Below, piece by piece: positions 7,477-17,672 of a stretch of DNA of 64,000 nt. Position 1 is the stretch's first letter, and the number at the start of each line of letters is the position of its first letter. The position numbers and the translations under genes were made by a program. The notes under the pieces were generated by a model, which saw only the letters and a list, made by a program, of their open reading frames with translations, had not been told where the DNA came from and made no database searches. Origin of the DNA: Candidatus Leptofilum proximum (GTDB taxonomy: Bacteria; Chloroflexota; Anaerolineae; Promineifilales; Promineifilaceae); NCBI GenBank assembly GCA_016710325.1, contig JADJXK010000002.1, positions 5,704,001 through 5,768,000 on the forward strand, in the 5' to 3' direction.

Positions 7477-10400
7477 ATGTCTTTTAAAGACGTTTCCAAC
7501 AAAGTGGACTTTGTAGAACTCGAACAAGAAATCCTGAAATTCTGGCAAGAAACCGATGCCTTCAATGAGCTGCGCCGCCTGCGCGCCAAAAGCAACAAGC
7601 GGTTCAGCTTCATCGACGGCCCCATCACCGCCAACAACCCGATGGGCGTGCACCACGCCTGGGGCCGCACCTACAAAGATCTGTACCAGCGCTACCACGC
7701 CATGCAGGGCAAAAACCTGCGCTGGCAAAACGGCTTCGACTGCCAGGGGCTGTGGGTCGAAGTTGAGGTAGAAAAAGAGCTCGGCTTCAAAACCAAGCGC
7801 GACATCGAGGAGTTTGGCCTGGAGAACTTTGTCAAGCTGTGTAAGGCGCGAGTGCTGAATTATGCGGCCGTTCAAACCGAACAATCCATGCGCCTGGGCT
7901 ACTGGATGGATTGGAACAGCCCCGACGAACTGCGCCGCCTCAGCGCCATGATGAAGGAAGACCCGCAGCAAGAAGTCACCATCCAGGGCGTTGATGGGCC
8001 AATCACCGGCACCGTGGAGCAGGTCGTGGGCATGTTGGGCCTGTTGGACGTCGGCGGTTCCTACTTCACCTTCAGCAACGAAAACAACTACATGATCTGG
8101 CGCTTCCTCAAGATGTGCCGCGACAATGGGTGGCTGTACAAAGGGCGCGACGTCATGCCCTGGTGCGCCCGCTGCGGCACCGGCATCAGCCAGCACGAAA
8201 TCGTCACCGACGGCTACTTTGAAGTGACGCACGATTCCGTGTTTGTGAAGTTCCCGCTGCTGGACCGGGAAAACGAAGCGCTGCTGGTCTGGACCACCAC
8301 GCCCTGGACGCTCACGAGCAACGTAGCAGCGGCCGTTGGCCCCGAACTCACCTACGTCAAAGTGCAGCACGAAGACGGCTGGACTTACTACCTGGCCGAA
8401 GAAGCCGTCAAAAACAGCCTCATCGGTAACTTTGAGGTGGTGGACAGGCTGAAAGGCGAGGCGCTGGTGGGCTGGAACTATCGCGGGCCGTTTGATGAGC
8501 TGCCTGCGGCCCAGAATGCATTTTTGGAGGCGAATTACACGCATCGCGTCATCCCCTGGAAAGAGGTCGGCGCGGCAGAAGGTACCGGCATCGTGCACAT
8601 CGCCCCTGGCTGCGGCGCCGAGGACTTCCAGCTGAGCAAGGAACACGACCTTCCCGTCATCGCCCCGCTGGATGAAAACGGCGTCTATGTGGCTGGCTTC
8701 GATTGGCTCACTGGCCGCCATTCGCAGGAGGTGGCCGAGGCCATCTTCGACAATCTGCGCGAAAAGGGCTTTTACTACCGCAAACAGCGCTACGCCCACC
8801 GCTACCCGCACTGTTGGCGCTGCGGCACCGAGCTGGTCTACCGCCTCGTCGATGAATGGTTCATCAGCATGGGCGAGCTGTACGACAAGCCGCGCGAAGA
8901 AGTGACGCCGGAAGAAAAGGCGCGCAGCCTACGCTACCAGATCATGGATCGTGTGGAAAAAATCAACTGGTACCCCAGCTTCGGCTATGACCGGGAGATG
9001 GATTGGCTGCGCAACATGCACGACTGGATGATCTCCAAGAAGCGGTACTGGGGCCTGGCGCTGCCCATCTGGGAGTGCGAGGAATGTGGCCACTTCACCG
9101 TCGTGGGCGATGAGGAAGAGCTGGAAGAGCGCGCCGTCGAGGGCTGGGAGCAGTTTGAGGGGCACACGCCGCATCGGCCGTATATCGACGCGGTGAAGAT
9201 CGCCTGCCCGGAATGCGGCGGCAAGGTGAACCGCATCAAGGATGTGGGCAATCCGTGGCTGGATGCGGGTATCGTGGCCTTCAGCACGCTGGGCTACCGG
9301 CACCATCCCGAGTATTGGGAAAAGTGGTACCCGGCGGACTGGATCAGCGAATCGTTCCCCGGCCAGTTCCGCAACTGGTTCTACAGCCTGCTGGCGCAAA
9401 GCACCGTGTTGGGCGATGAGCCGCCCTTCCTGAACCTGTTTGGCTACGCCACGCTGCTGGCCGAAGACGGCCGTGAGATGCACAAATCGTGGGGCAACTC
9501 CATCGAGTTCAACGAGGCGGCCGACAAGATGGGCGCCGATACGATGCGCTGGCTGTACGCCAGCTGCAAGCCGGAGCAAAACCTGCTCTTCGGTTTCAAC
9601 CGGGGCGACGAGACACGCCGCCGCTTCCTCATCCCGCTGTGGAACGTGTATTCGTTTTTGGTGACGTATGCCAATTTGGATGGCTGGACGCCAGAGACTG
9701 GAGATTGGAAATTAGACAGTGATCAATCTCCAATCTCCAATCTCCAATCTCCTAACCGCGCCCACGCCGAGTTAGACAGCTGGATTTTGGCGCGTGTAGA
9801 TGAAACGGCCGTATCTGTCCGCACCTCCCTGGACAAATACGACGCCGAAAAAGCCACCCAGGCCCTGGAAGCGCTGCTGGACGACCTGAGCAACTGGTAC
9901 GTGCGCCGCAGCCGCCGCCGCTTCTGGAAAAGCGAAGCCGACGCCGACAAAAACGCCGCCTACCGCACGTTGTACCGGGTGATGGTCAAGTTCATCCGCC
10001 TGCTGGCCCCGTTTATCCCCTTCACCACGGAGGTGATGTACCAAAACCTGGTGCGCCGCGTGGATGAAAATGCGCCGCTGAGCGTGCACCACACGCTCTA
10101 CCCGGAGGCTGACGCCGCCTTGCTGGACCACCGCCTGCTGGACAAAATGGGCCTGGCCATCACCACGGCCAGCCTCGGCCGGGCCGCCCGCAGCGCGGCC
10201 GACATCAAGCTGCGCCAGCCGCTGGCCAAGGCGCGGGTCAACGTCGCCAGCCAGCAGGCGCAGGACGATCTGCAAGAGCTGGCCGACGTGCTGGCCGAGG
10301 AGATCAACGTCAAGGAGATCGAGGTGGTCTCGGAGGTGGGCGAGCTGGTGAATTACAAGCTGATGCCCAACAACCGGGTGCTCGGGCCGAAGTTTGGCCA

Positions 10401-10884
10401 GAATTTCCCCAAGGTGCGGCAGGCGCTTTTGGCCCTCGATCCGGCCGAAGCGGCGCGCACGCTGCAAGCTGGTGAGCCGCTCACCCTGCAAGTTGCCGGT
10501 GAAACGGTGACGCTCAGCGATGAGGATGTGTTGGTGCAGACGGAATCGAGGGGGGGAACGGCCGTTGCCTCCGACAAAGGTGTGACGGTCGCGGTCGATA
10601 CCGAACTGACGCCCGCCCTTGTGCAGGAAGGCTATGCCCGCGACGTGGTGCGCCAGGTCAACAACATGCGCAAAGACGCCGGCCTGGAAATCTCCGACCG
10701 GATCGCGCTGAGCTACCAGGGCGCCAACGGCGACGTCGCCGCCGCCCTGACCAACTTTGCCGACTTCGTGCAGCAAGAAACGCTTACCGTCACCCTGCAA
10801 TCCGGCCCGCTGTCCAACGCCCTGTACAGCCAAACCGTCACCATCGGCGACCAGGACGTGACGTTGCAGCTGCGTAAAGCATAA
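7477..10884 (+). CDS. ileS: Isoleucyl-tRNA synthetase
   Basis: A 1135-residue class I synthetase that charges tRNA(Ile) in the cytosol. The HIGH-equivalent is GVHHAWG (about residues 54-60) and the KMSKS-equivalent is MHKSWGN, both divergent. The editing (CP1) domain contains LVWTTTPWTLTSN. A zinc-like CxxC pair occurs at PWCARCG and another at WECEECG. The tail carries the anticodon-binding region. ATG 7477 is preferred because ACGGAG lies upstream. An ATG at 7456 is in frame but weaker. About 20 residues (around TGDWKLDSDQSPISNLQSP) are encoded by an inserted palindromic array and should be a surface loop. Confidence 0.93.
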   Translation: MSFKDVSNKVDFVELEQEILKFWQETDAFNELRRLRAKSNKRFSFIDGPITANNPMGVHHAWGRTYKDLYQRYHAMQGKNLRWQNGFDCQGLWVEVEVEKELGFKTKRDIEEFGLENFVKLCKARVLNYAAVQTEQSMRLGYWMDWNSPDELRRLSAMMKEDPQQEVTIQGVDGPITGTVEQVVGMLGLLDVGGSYFTFSNENNYMIWRFLKMCRDNGWLYKGRDVMPWCARCGTGISQHEIVTDGYFEVTHDSVFVKFPLLDRENEALLVWTTTPWTLTSNVAAAVGPELTYVKVQHEDGWTYYLAEEAVKNSLIGNFEVVDRLKGEALVGWNYRGPFDELPAAQNAFLEANYTHRVIPWKEVGAAEGTGIVHIAPGCGAEDFQLSKEHDLPVIAPLDENGVYVAGFDWLTGRHSQEVAEAIFDNLREKGFYYRKQRYAHRYPHCWRCGTELVYRLVDEWFISMGELYDKPREEVTPEEKARSLRYQIMDRVEKINWYPSFGYDREMDWLRNMHDWMISKKRYWGLALPIWECEECGHFTVVGDEEELEERAVEGWEQFEGHTPHRPYIDAVKIACPECGGKVNRIKDVGNPWLDAGIVAFSTLGYRHHPEYWEKWYPADWISESFPGQFRNWFYSLLAQSTVLGDEPPFLNLFGYATLLAEDGREMHKSWGNSIEFNEAADKMGADTMRWLYASCKPEQNLLFGFNRGDETRRRFLIPLWNVYSFLVTYANLDGWTPETGDWKLDSDQSPISNLQSPNRAHAELDSWILARVDETAVSVRTSLDKYDAEKATQALEALLDDLSNWYVRRSRRRFWKSEADADKNAAYRTLYRVMVKFIRLLAPFIPFTTEVMYQNLVRRVDENAPLSVHHTLYPEADAALLDHRLLDKMGLAITTASLGRAARSAADIKLRQPLAKARVNVASQQAQDDLQELADVLAEEINVKEIEVVSEVGELVNYKLMPNNRVLGPKFGQNFPKVRQALLALDPAEAARTLQAGEPLTLQVAGETVTLSDEDVLVQTESRGGTAVASDKGVTVAVDTELTPALVQEGYARDVVRQVNNMRKDAGLEISDRIALSYQGANGDVAAALTNFADFVQQETLTVTLQSGPLSNALYSQTVTIGDQDVTLQLRKA
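9691..9755. repeat. GGAGATTGG-family palindromic array inserted in frame in ileS
   Basis: The left arm AGACTGGAGATTGGAAATT and the right arm of tandem AATCTCC words form the same hairpin as the intergenic copies at 13164-13212 and 46158-46219. Here it is translated. The length keeps the frame and the strand contains no stop codon, between conserved catalytic-domain and anticodon-domain sequence. Confidence 0.85.
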
Positions 10885-10899
10885 CCCCCAAAATGCCCC

Positions 10900-11056
10900 G
10901 TAGGGGCGAGGCAACCGGGTGATACCGTTGAAAAATAAGACACCTTTCCTCCGGTTGCCTCGCCCTTTTGCGTAATCACAGGTTGCCGCATTTGGGCGAG
11001 ATGGCGCGGGGGTGAGAAGTTGAGTGTGTCAAAGTAATTTCCGCGCCATCCCGCCC
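10900..11056. repeat. Two consecutive GGGGCGAGGCA-family hairpins after ileS
   Basis: The first hairpin pairs GGGCGAGGCAACCGG (10904-10918) with CCGGTTGCCTCGCCC (10951-10965) and is followed by TTTTG, so it may terminate ileS transcription. The second pairs GGGCGAGATGGCGCGG (10994-11009) with CCGCGCCATCCCGCCC (11041-11056). The same word family recurs at 52925-52986. Confidence 0.75.
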
Positions 11057-11221
11057 CTACATGAAATTTCCCCATGAAATAAAGATGAACGGTGGCGTAA
11101 AATAGCCAATTGGGCTGCCTGTTTGGTACAATCGCCAGGCATTGGGTGTTTACGGCCGTTTTCACTTTGGCTCCTTTCCTGAAACGTTTGGCCGGTAATA
11201 TGCTTGCCGGAGGCTAAGTTT

Positions 11222-13159
11222 ATGCGTCACCTCACACTTTTATCGTTATTTTTGCTGCTGTGCCTGGGGCTGGTGGCTGTGCCCGGTGCTTTGCCGGAAA
11301 CGGCCGTTCCCCCCGCCGCTGCTGCTTTTGGCTTAGAAGATCTGCAGGTGCAGAAAATCACCCTGCAGCCGCTGCCACAAGGGCCGCTGATTGCCGATGC
11401 CGCCGCCGACAGCTGCTCCAACGCCACCGAAATCCTGCTAAGTGGTTCCGGCGTGGGCGAAACCACCGTGGTCAACAGCATGTCGGAAGGGGCCGAAGAC
11501 CCCGTTCTCAGCTGCGCCTTTGGCAGCCCCAGCCGCCCGCAAGGCTACCGCACCGTCTGGTACAAATTTACGCCGGAGGCCAACGGCCGTGTCACCATCG
11601 ACACCACCAACAACTTCAACCCCAACAGCTACGACACCATCCTGGCCGTCTACACCGGCAGCTGCGGCCTGGCGACGCTCAACATGGTCGCCTGCAACGA
11701 CGACTATCGCGGCTTTGCCTCTCGCGTCACGCTGGATGTTTACGAAGGTGACACGTACTTCGTGGAGGTGGCCGATTGGAACGCCGCCCAACCAGGCCCG
11801 CTCGAACTGGACATCTTTTTTGTGCTTGATCCCATCGAGACCCGGTGGGAGTTGCAGAACAGCTCGGCTCCGGCCCGCACGCGCCATGCCACGGTGAAGG
11901 CCAATGGCTTGATTTACCAGGTAGGCGGGCAGACCAACGCCACGGGCACGCCCACCCTCAGCAGCGGCCTGTACCGCTACAACGTGGGCGACGGCACCTG
12001 GGCGACGCTGCCCCCCATGCCCGGCGACCCCCTTACCGACGTAACGGCCGCTTCGCTGAACGGCCGTATCTTTGTCCCCGGTGGCTATAACGGCAACAAC
12101 ATGGTGGGCACCCACCACGTCTACAATATCGCCGCGGGCCTTTGGGAAGATGACCGGCAGCCCCCGCCCGTGGCCGTTGGCTGGGCCGAGGCGGTGGTCC
12201 CGGCCGACCAGGGCGGCTATTACCTGGTGGGTGGCATTAGCAACACAGCCTTTCTCAGCGATTCGGCCAACGTGCATGACGACGTTTCCTTTTTTAACAT
12301 CTCAAACTCGCAGTGGAGCACAACCCCGCCGGACATGAATGTGCCAAGGTATGGGCATACGGCCGTGTGGCTCAACAACGGCATCTACGTCGTTGGCGGC
12401 ATCGACGACAACAACCAGCTCCTGCCCGGCGGTGAATTTTACCAGCCCGCGGGCAGCGGCACCTGGCAAACGCTCCCGCCCATGAATATCGCCCGCTACG
12501 GTGCCAGCAGCGCCGTTAGCCCGGGCGGCAAGTGGTACGTCTTTGGCGGGCTCGATTTTAACAACAAGGCCGTGCCTGAGGTGGAAGTGTTTGATCCGCT
12601 CAATCCTGGCGCGGGCTGGCGGCTTTTGGGCATCACCTACGATCTGGGCGGCAGCACCAACATTCGCGCCCGCGCTTTCCCCGCCGGGGAGTTTGTTGGC
12701 AACTACCTGTACGCCATTGGCGGCCACGACACCAGGGACTTTCTGGTCACGCCCTTGGTGCAGCGCCTGCTGGTGTTGGACCGCGAACTGCACCTGCCGG
12801 TCATCATGCGCGGCGGCACCAATCCCTTCAACGACAATTTCACCGTGGCAGTGCCGCTGGCTCCCAACGTGGCCCAGATTCACAAGTTTGATGACTCGTT
12901 CGATTTCTTCGACGCGTTTACCTTTGTCCAGTCCAGCCCCGGCATTGTCACCGTGCGGCTGAGCCAGATTCCGTCGGGGAGCGATTACAACGTGACCGTG
13001 TACGACGCCAACAAGAGCGTGCGCGGCAGCGGCATCCTGGCCGGGAACCAGAGCGAGGCGGTGACGCTGTTTTTATCCACTGGCCGTTACTACATCATGG
13101 TAGAGCGCATCTTTGGCCAGGCCGATGGCTCGAATTATCGGCTAATTGTTGAAAAATAA
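11222..13159 (+). CDS. Secreted Kelch-repeat protein with flanking PPC-like domains
   Basis: A 645-residue predicted exported protein. The ATG at 11222 follows CCGGAGG and opens a signal peptide (LTLLSLFLLLCLGLVAVPGA). Residues about 60-205 form a jelly-roll domain (VWYKFTPEANGRVTI, DTILAVYTGSC) like bacterial pre-peptidase (PPC) domains. Residues about 215-530 hold Kelch-type blades (VYNIAAGLW, GHTAVWLNNGIYVVGG, RYGASSAVSPGGKWYVFGG). A second PPC-like domain (about 540-645) closes the protein. A role in surface binding is likely. No catalytic residues were recognised. Confidence 0.8.
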   Translation: MRHLTLLSLFLLLCLGLVAVPGALPETAVPPAAAAFGLEDLQVQKITLQPLPQGPLIADAAADSCSNATEILLSGSGVGETTVVNSMSEGAEDPVLSCAFGSPSRPQGYRTVWYKFTPEANGRVTIDTTNNFNPNSYDTILAVYTGSCGLATLNMVACNDDYRGFASRVTLDVYEGDTYFVEVADWNAAQPGPLELDIFFVLDPIETRWELQNSSAPARTRHATVKANGLIYQVGGQTNATGTPTLSSGLYRYNVGDGTWATLPPMPGDPLTDVTAASLNGRIFVPGGYNGNNMVGTHHVYNIAAGLWEDDRQPPPVAVGWAEAVVPADQGGYYLVGGISNTAFLSDSANVHDDVSFFNISNSQWSTTPPDMNVPRYGHTAVWLNNGIYVVGGIDDNNQLLPGGEFYQPAGSGTWQTLPPMNIARYGASSAVSPGGKWYVFGGLDFNNKAVPEVEVFDPLNPGAGWRLLGITYDLGGSTNIRARAFPAGEFVGNYLYAIGGHDTRDFLVTPLVQRLLVLDRELHLPVIMRGGTNPFNDNFTVAVPLAPNVAQIHKFDDSFDFFDAFTFVQSSPGIVTVRLSQIPSGSDYNVTVYDANKSVRGSGILAGNQSEAVTLFLSTGRYYIMVERIFGQADGSNYRLIVEK

Positions 13160-13163
13160 TGCA

Positions 13164-13212
13164 AGAGATTGGAGACTGGAGATTACTTTCGAATCTCCAA
13201 TCTCTAATCTCC
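13164..13212. repeat. GGAGATTGG-family palindromic array before sbcD
   Basis: GAGATTGGAGACTGGAGATT pairs with AATCTCCAATCTCTAATCTC. It begins five bases after the stop of the Kelch gene and ends 12 bases before the sbcD start. Confidence 0.85.
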
Positions 13213-13224
13213 ACTCAAAACATC

Positions 13225-14451
13225 ATGACAGAACCAATCCGCTTGCTGCACTTTGCTGACGCGCACATTGATATTGCCAATTACGGCCGTCACGATCCCC
13301 AAACCGGCCTGCCCATGCGCGTGATAGACTTTTTGCGCGCCCTGGACCAGATTGTGGACGCGGCCATCGAGGAAAAAGTGGACCTGGTCATCTTTGCCGG
13401 GGATGCTTACAAAGATCGTAATCCCCAGCCGACCTTCCAACGTGCCTGGGGCGAACGCATGATGCGCCTGTCTCAGGCGTGCATTCCCACCGTGCTCCTG
13501 GTGGGCAACCACGACGTGTCCCCCGCGGCTGGGCGAGCCCACACCCTGCACGAGTTCAGCACGCTCAGCGTGCCGTACATTCATGTAGCGGATCGATTGG
13601 CGCTGCTCACGCCGTCACAGCTGGGCGTGCCCGTGCAAATCATCACCGTGCCCTGGCTGTCGCGCAGTTTGTTGGTGGGCCGGGAAGAAACGGCCGGTAA
13701 AACCGTGGAAGAAATTTACCAGCGCATCGAAGAACTTGTCAGCCAGCGGGTGACGGAGCTGATCGAGCAGGCCGATCCCAACATTCCGCTGATCCTCACG
13801 GCCCATGCCAGCGTGCAGGGGGCCAAATATGGCAGCGAACGGGCCGTCATGCTGGGGCACGAGCTGGTGCTCAGCGGCGGCCTGGTGAACCACAAAAAGC
13901 TCGACTACGTGGCGTTGGGCCACATTCACAAGCCGCAGGTGCTGTCGGCGCCGGACAGCCATCCACCCATCGTCTACCCCGGCTCAATTGAGCGCATCGA
14001 CTTTGGCGAGAAGGAGGACAAGCGTTTTGTCCTGGCGGAAGTGGGCAAGGGGCAGACGCATTGGGAATTTCGCAAGCTGAAAACACGCCGCTTTATCGAT
14101 CCGGCGCCGATTACGCCTCGTACCGAATTTTTCATGGAAGATGTGCTGAGCCAGCTGCCCGCCGCCGAGGACGTGATCGACGCCGTCTGCCGCGTGCGGC
14201 TCAGCTTCCTGCGCGATGACGAACCACTCCTGGATGAACGCGCCATCCTGGCCCACTTTGCCCAGGCGTTTGACGTCAAAATCCAGAAGCATTACCTGCT
14301 CAACAGACGCTCTCGCCTGGGTGATACCGCGGGCGTGGAGGCGATGACGCCGCTGGAACTGCTGGAAACCTACTGGCTCAGCGAGGAGCTGGACAGTGAG
14401 GAGATTGAGGTGCTGCTGGCGCTGGCGAAGGAGATTTTGGCGGAGTTATGA
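13225..14451 (+). CDS. sbcD: DNA double-strand-break nuclease subunit SbcD (Mre11 family)
   Basis: A 408-residue metallophosphoesterase that works with SbcC on hairpin and blocked DNA ends. Motifs: FADAHID (Asp12, His14), FAGDAY, VGNHDVS, LTAHA, and LGHIHKPQ, all ligands of the two-metal centre. ATG 13225 is chosen because translation upstream would run through the repeat hairpin. The stop overlaps the next start (ATGA), so sbcD and sbcC are translationally coupled. In a genome this rich in long palindromes, the hairpin-cleaving activity known for SbcCD is directly relevant. Confidence 0.92.
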   Translation: MTEPIRLLHFADAHIDIANYGRHDPQTGLPMRVIDFLRALDQIVDAAIEEKVDLVIFAGDAYKDRNPQPTFQRAWGERMMRLSQACIPTVLLVGNHDVSPAAGRAHTLHEFSTLSVPYIHVADRLALLTPSQLGVPVQIITVPWLSRSLLVGREETAGKTVEEIYQRIEELVSQRVTELIEQADPNIPLILTAHASVQGAKYGSERAVMLGHELVLSGGLVNHKKLDYVALGHIHKPQVLSAPDSHPPIVYPGSIERIDFGEKEDKRFVLAEVGKGQTHWEFRKLKTRRFIDPAPITPRTEFFMEDVLSQLPAAEDVIDAVCRVRLSFLRDDEPLLDERAILAHFAQAFDVKIQKHYLLNRRSRLGDTAGVEAMTPLELLETYWLSEELDSEEIEVLLALAKEILAEL

Positions 14452-17429
14452 TTCCAACAAAACTTGAGATTTCCAACTTTTTGTCTTACCGTGACACGGC
14501 CGTTCTGCTCTTCGACGGGGTGCATCTGGCCTGTATTTCTGGGGCGAACGGTGCGGGCAAGTCGTCTATTTTGGACGGTATGACCTGGGCGCTGTTTGGC
14601 CAGAGCCGCAGCCGCAGCGATGACGACCTGGTGAACCGGCTCTCGGCGCTCAACGATCAAACGGCCGAAGTCCGCCTGGAGTTTGAGCTGGAAGATATCC
14701 TCTACCGCGTCACGCGCAGCAAACGGCGCGGCAAGACCACCCAGCTGGAGCTGCAAATTTCCGCCGGGGACGGCCAGTGGAAAACCCTCACCGAAGGCAA
14801 GCTGCGCGACACGCAGGAGGCCATCGAGGCGCTGCTGCGCATGAACTACGACACCTTCATCAACGCCAGCTTCCTGCTGCAGGGCAAAGCCGACGAGTTC
14901 ACCACCAAATCACCCAACCGGCGCAAGGAAATCCTGGCCGATCTGCTGGGCGTGAGCGTGTGGGAGCAATATCGTGAGCGGGCGGTTGCCCGGCGCAAAA
15001 TCGAAGAAACGCAGCTGGCGCTGCTCGACGCCCAAATCAACGAAATCGAAGAGGAGCTGGGGCAGGAAGAAGCCCGCCAGGCGGCCGTGGCCGAAGCCCA
15101 GGCCGCCCTCGAAGGCATTGCCCAACGCCTGGCCGATAAAGAAGCTCTTTTGCAGCAGCTGCGCCGGGTGGAAACGGCCGTTCAGCAGCACAAACAGCTC
15201 GTTGATACCCTGGCCGCCAACCTGAACCGGGGCAAAGTCCAGCTGGAAAGTCTACAGCGCAGCCAGGCCCAACGGCAGCAGGAGCGGGATGGCTACACGG
15301 CCGTTCTCCAAGACGCCACCAAAATCACCGCCACCTACGAACAGTGGCAGGTGGCTGACGCCACTTTCCAGGGTTGGCAGGAACGGGCTGAGCAGTTTAA
15401 CCGGTTGGAGCAGAGCAAACGGCCGTACGAAGTAGCCATCGCTCAAGAAAAATCCCGCCTGACACAGCGGTTGGCGGAGCTGGAAGGCCAGGCGCGCCGC
15501 GCCGAAGCTGCCGCGGGCGAACAGGAATCGCTCCAGGCCGGGCTGGTCACCGCCCGGACCAAACTGGCTGAATTGGAAGCCAGGCTCGCCGACCTAGCCA
15601 AACAGGAAGCCGAGTGGCACCAACTGCGCACCGAGCTGCAAAAGCAGGAAAGCGAACGTGAAGCGCAAAATCGCGAGCTGGCACGGCTGCAAAACCTGGC
15701 CCGGCGCATGGCTGGGGTGCGTGAAGAGGAAGCGGCCGTTTCACAAAACCTCCACGCCGCCGAAAAACAAATCGCTGAGCTGGATGCCCGGCTGGCCGAG
15801 CTGAGCCAGCAGGAGCAGGCCTACGCCGCCGCCCAGGCGGAAAAAGTAGGGCTGGAAAGCAGCCAGCCCGCCCTCAAAGAGCAGATGAACCGTCTGAAGA
15901 CGCGCATCGAGCAGCTGGAGGCCGAAACCGGCGGCAGCTGCCCCCTGTGCGGCCAGGAGCTTACCCCGGCGCACCGGACCCAGGTGATTGGCGAGCTGCA
16001 GGCGGAAGGCACCGGCATGGGTGAACGGTTCCGCAACAACAAGCAAACCATCGACACCCTCACCACCCAGCTGGCCGACCTGAGCCGCGTAGTGGCCCAA
16101 CGGCCGCAGCTGGAAAAGCAGCGGCAAACACAGCAGCAGCGGCAGGCTCAGGCCCAGGCGCGGCTGGCCGAAATCACCCAATCCCTGGACGAGTGGGAGG
16201 CGGGTGACATGGCGCAGCTGGCCGCGCTGGAAGCGGCCCTGGCCGAAGACAATCTGGCCGAACTGCGGGCGCAGGTGGTGGTGTTGGGTACGGCCGTTCA
16301 GCCCAAAACCAACCTGGAAGCCGAGCGCCGCCAGCAAGAGCAGCTGGTAGCCAACGATGAAGCCCGACTGGCCGAACTCAACCGCTTCATGGGCGAGTGG
16401 GCCGAAGCGGGGCAGGCGCAGCTGGCCGCCGTGCAGCAGCAGCTCAACAGCGGCGATTTTGCCGCCGAGGCCCAGGCCGCTCTGGCCGGACTCAACGCCG
16501 AGCTGGCCCAGTTGGGCTACGATGCCGAGGCTCATGCTGCGGCCCGGCAGGCCCGCACCGAATTGGGAGAAGCGCCAGAAAAGTACCAGCAGCTGAAGCA
16601 GGCAGAAGCGGCCGTCAAACCGCTGGAGGACGCCCTGGCCGAAGGGACCCAGCGCATTGCCGAGCAGACGCAATCTTTGGCGGAACTGGCGCAGCAGCAC
16701 GAAACGGCCGCTGCCGAGCTGGCCCAAATGACCGCCGACGGCGGTGATTTACGCGGTGTAGAAAATGAAGTGTTTGATCTGCGCGAGGCGCAAATTGCGG
16801 CCAACCAGCGGCTGGCGGTGGCCCAGAACCGGCTGGAGGTGCTGGCCGATCAGCGGCAGCGGCAAAAAGCGCTGGACGAAAAACGAACGGCCGTACGCAC
16901 CCAAATTCAGCGGCTCAAGCTGTTGGAAAAAGCGTGTGGCAAAAGCGGCGTCCAGGCCCTGCTGATTGAGCAGGCGCTGCCGGAAATTGAAGAGCGGGCC
17001 AACGAACTGCTGGACCGGCTGACCGGCGGCGAGATGCGCGTGACGTTCCCCACGCAGCGCCGACTGAAAAGCCGCGATGGGCTGGCCGAAACGCTGGACA
17101 TTCAAATTATGGACAGCGCGGGTGAACGGCCGTATGATAACTACAGCGGTGGCGAACAGTTCCGCGTGAACTTTGCCATTCGCCTGGCGCTATCGCAGCT
17201 GCTGGCCAAACGGGCCGGGGCGCGGCTGCAAACCCTGGTGATTGACGAGGGATTTGGCAGCCAGGATCCCAACGGCCGTCAACGCCTCATCGAAGCCATC
17301 AACATCATCCAGGGCGATTTCCGGCGCGTTCTGGTGATCACCCACATCGACGAGCTGCGCGATGCGTTTCCCAGTCGCATAGAAGTACTCAAAACACCCA
17401 CAGGCTCCAAAATCGAAATTGTGTTGTGA
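14448..17429 (+). CDS. sbcC: DNA repair ATPase SbcC (Rad50 family)
   Basis: A 993-residue SMC-like ATPase. The Walker A GANGAGKSS is near residues 32-40. A long coiled coil rich in Glu, Gln and Ala follows, interrupted by the zinc hook CPLCG with Cys498 and Cys501. The second coil leads to the ABC signature YSGGEQFRVNFAI and the Walker B region LVIDEGFGSQD. It forms a complex with SbcD encoded by the overlapping gene upstream. Length and layout are usual for the family. The coding strand carries several in-frame ACGGCCGT octamers, often read as Thr-Ala-Val. Confidence 0.95.
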   Translation: MIPTKLEISNFLSYRDTAVLLFDGVHLACISGANGAGKSSILDGMTWALFGQSRSRSDDDLVNRLSALNDQTAEVRLEFELEDILYRVTRSKRRGKTTQLELQISAGDGQWKTLTEGKLRDTQEAIEALLRMNYDTFINASFLLQGKADEFTTKSPNRRKEILADLLGVSVWEQYRERAVARRKIEETQLALLDAQINEIEEELGQEEARQAAVAEAQAALEGIAQRLADKEALLQQLRRVETAVQQHKQLVDTLAANLNRGKVQLESLQRSQAQRQQERDGYTAVLQDATKITATYEQWQVADATFQGWQERAEQFNRLEQSKRPYEVAIAQEKSRLTQRLAELEGQARRAEAAAGEQESLQAGLVTARTKLAELEARLADLAKQEAEWHQLRTELQKQESEREAQNRELARLQNLARRMAGVREEEAAVSQNLHAAEKQIAELDARLAELSQQEQAYAAAQAEKVGLESSQPALKEQMNRLKTRIEQLEAETGGSCPLCGQELTPAHRTQVIGELQAEGTGMGERFRNNKQTIDTLTTQLADLSRVVAQRPQLEKQRQTQQQRQAQAQARLAEITQSLDEWEAGDMAQLAALEAALAEDNLAELRAQVVVLGTAVQPKTNLEAERRQQEQLVANDEARLAELNRFMGEWAEAGQAQLAAVQQQLNSGDFAAEAQAALAGLNAELAQLGYDAEAHAAARQARTELGEAPEKYQQLKQAEAAVKPLEDALAEGTQRIAEQTQSLAELAQQHETAAAELAQMTADGGDLRGVENEVFDLREAQIAANQRLAVAQNRLEVLADQRQRQKALDEKRTAVRTQIQRLKLLEKACGKSGVQALLIEQALPEIEERANELLDRLTGGEMRVTFPTQRRLKSRDGLAETLDIQIMDSAGERPYDNYSGGEQFRVNFAIRLALSQLLAKRAGARLQTLVIDEGFGSQDPNGRQRLIEAINIIQGDFRRVLVITHIDELRDAFPSRIEVLKTPTGSKIEIVL

Positions 17430-17462
17430 CGCACGATAAAATTTGACGTCCAAGCTGTAATC

Positions 17463-17576
17463 GTTTGATGGATCCCGTACGAGGGCGCTACGCGCCCCGT
17501 GCGGGGAAAAAACCCTACGACCTTCGGCAGCGCCAGGCGCGTAGCGCCGAGGCGCTGCCCTTGTTCCAGGTAGGGT
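17463..17576. other. GC-rich hairpins downstream of sbcC
   Basis: One inverted repeat is GAGGGCGC-TAC-GCGCCCC. A second pairs GGCAGCGCC (17526-17534) with GGCGCTGCC (17551-17559). No T-run follows. A factor-independent stop is possible but not shown. Confidence 0.45.
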
Positions 17577-17672
17577 TGAACTGATAGCTGGCTAGTTTGA
17601 TTGTCATTTTTGTTCGGTAGATTTAAAGCTCTGTTCAGGATGGGAAATGGTTTCGATGAGGTAAGAAAGATC

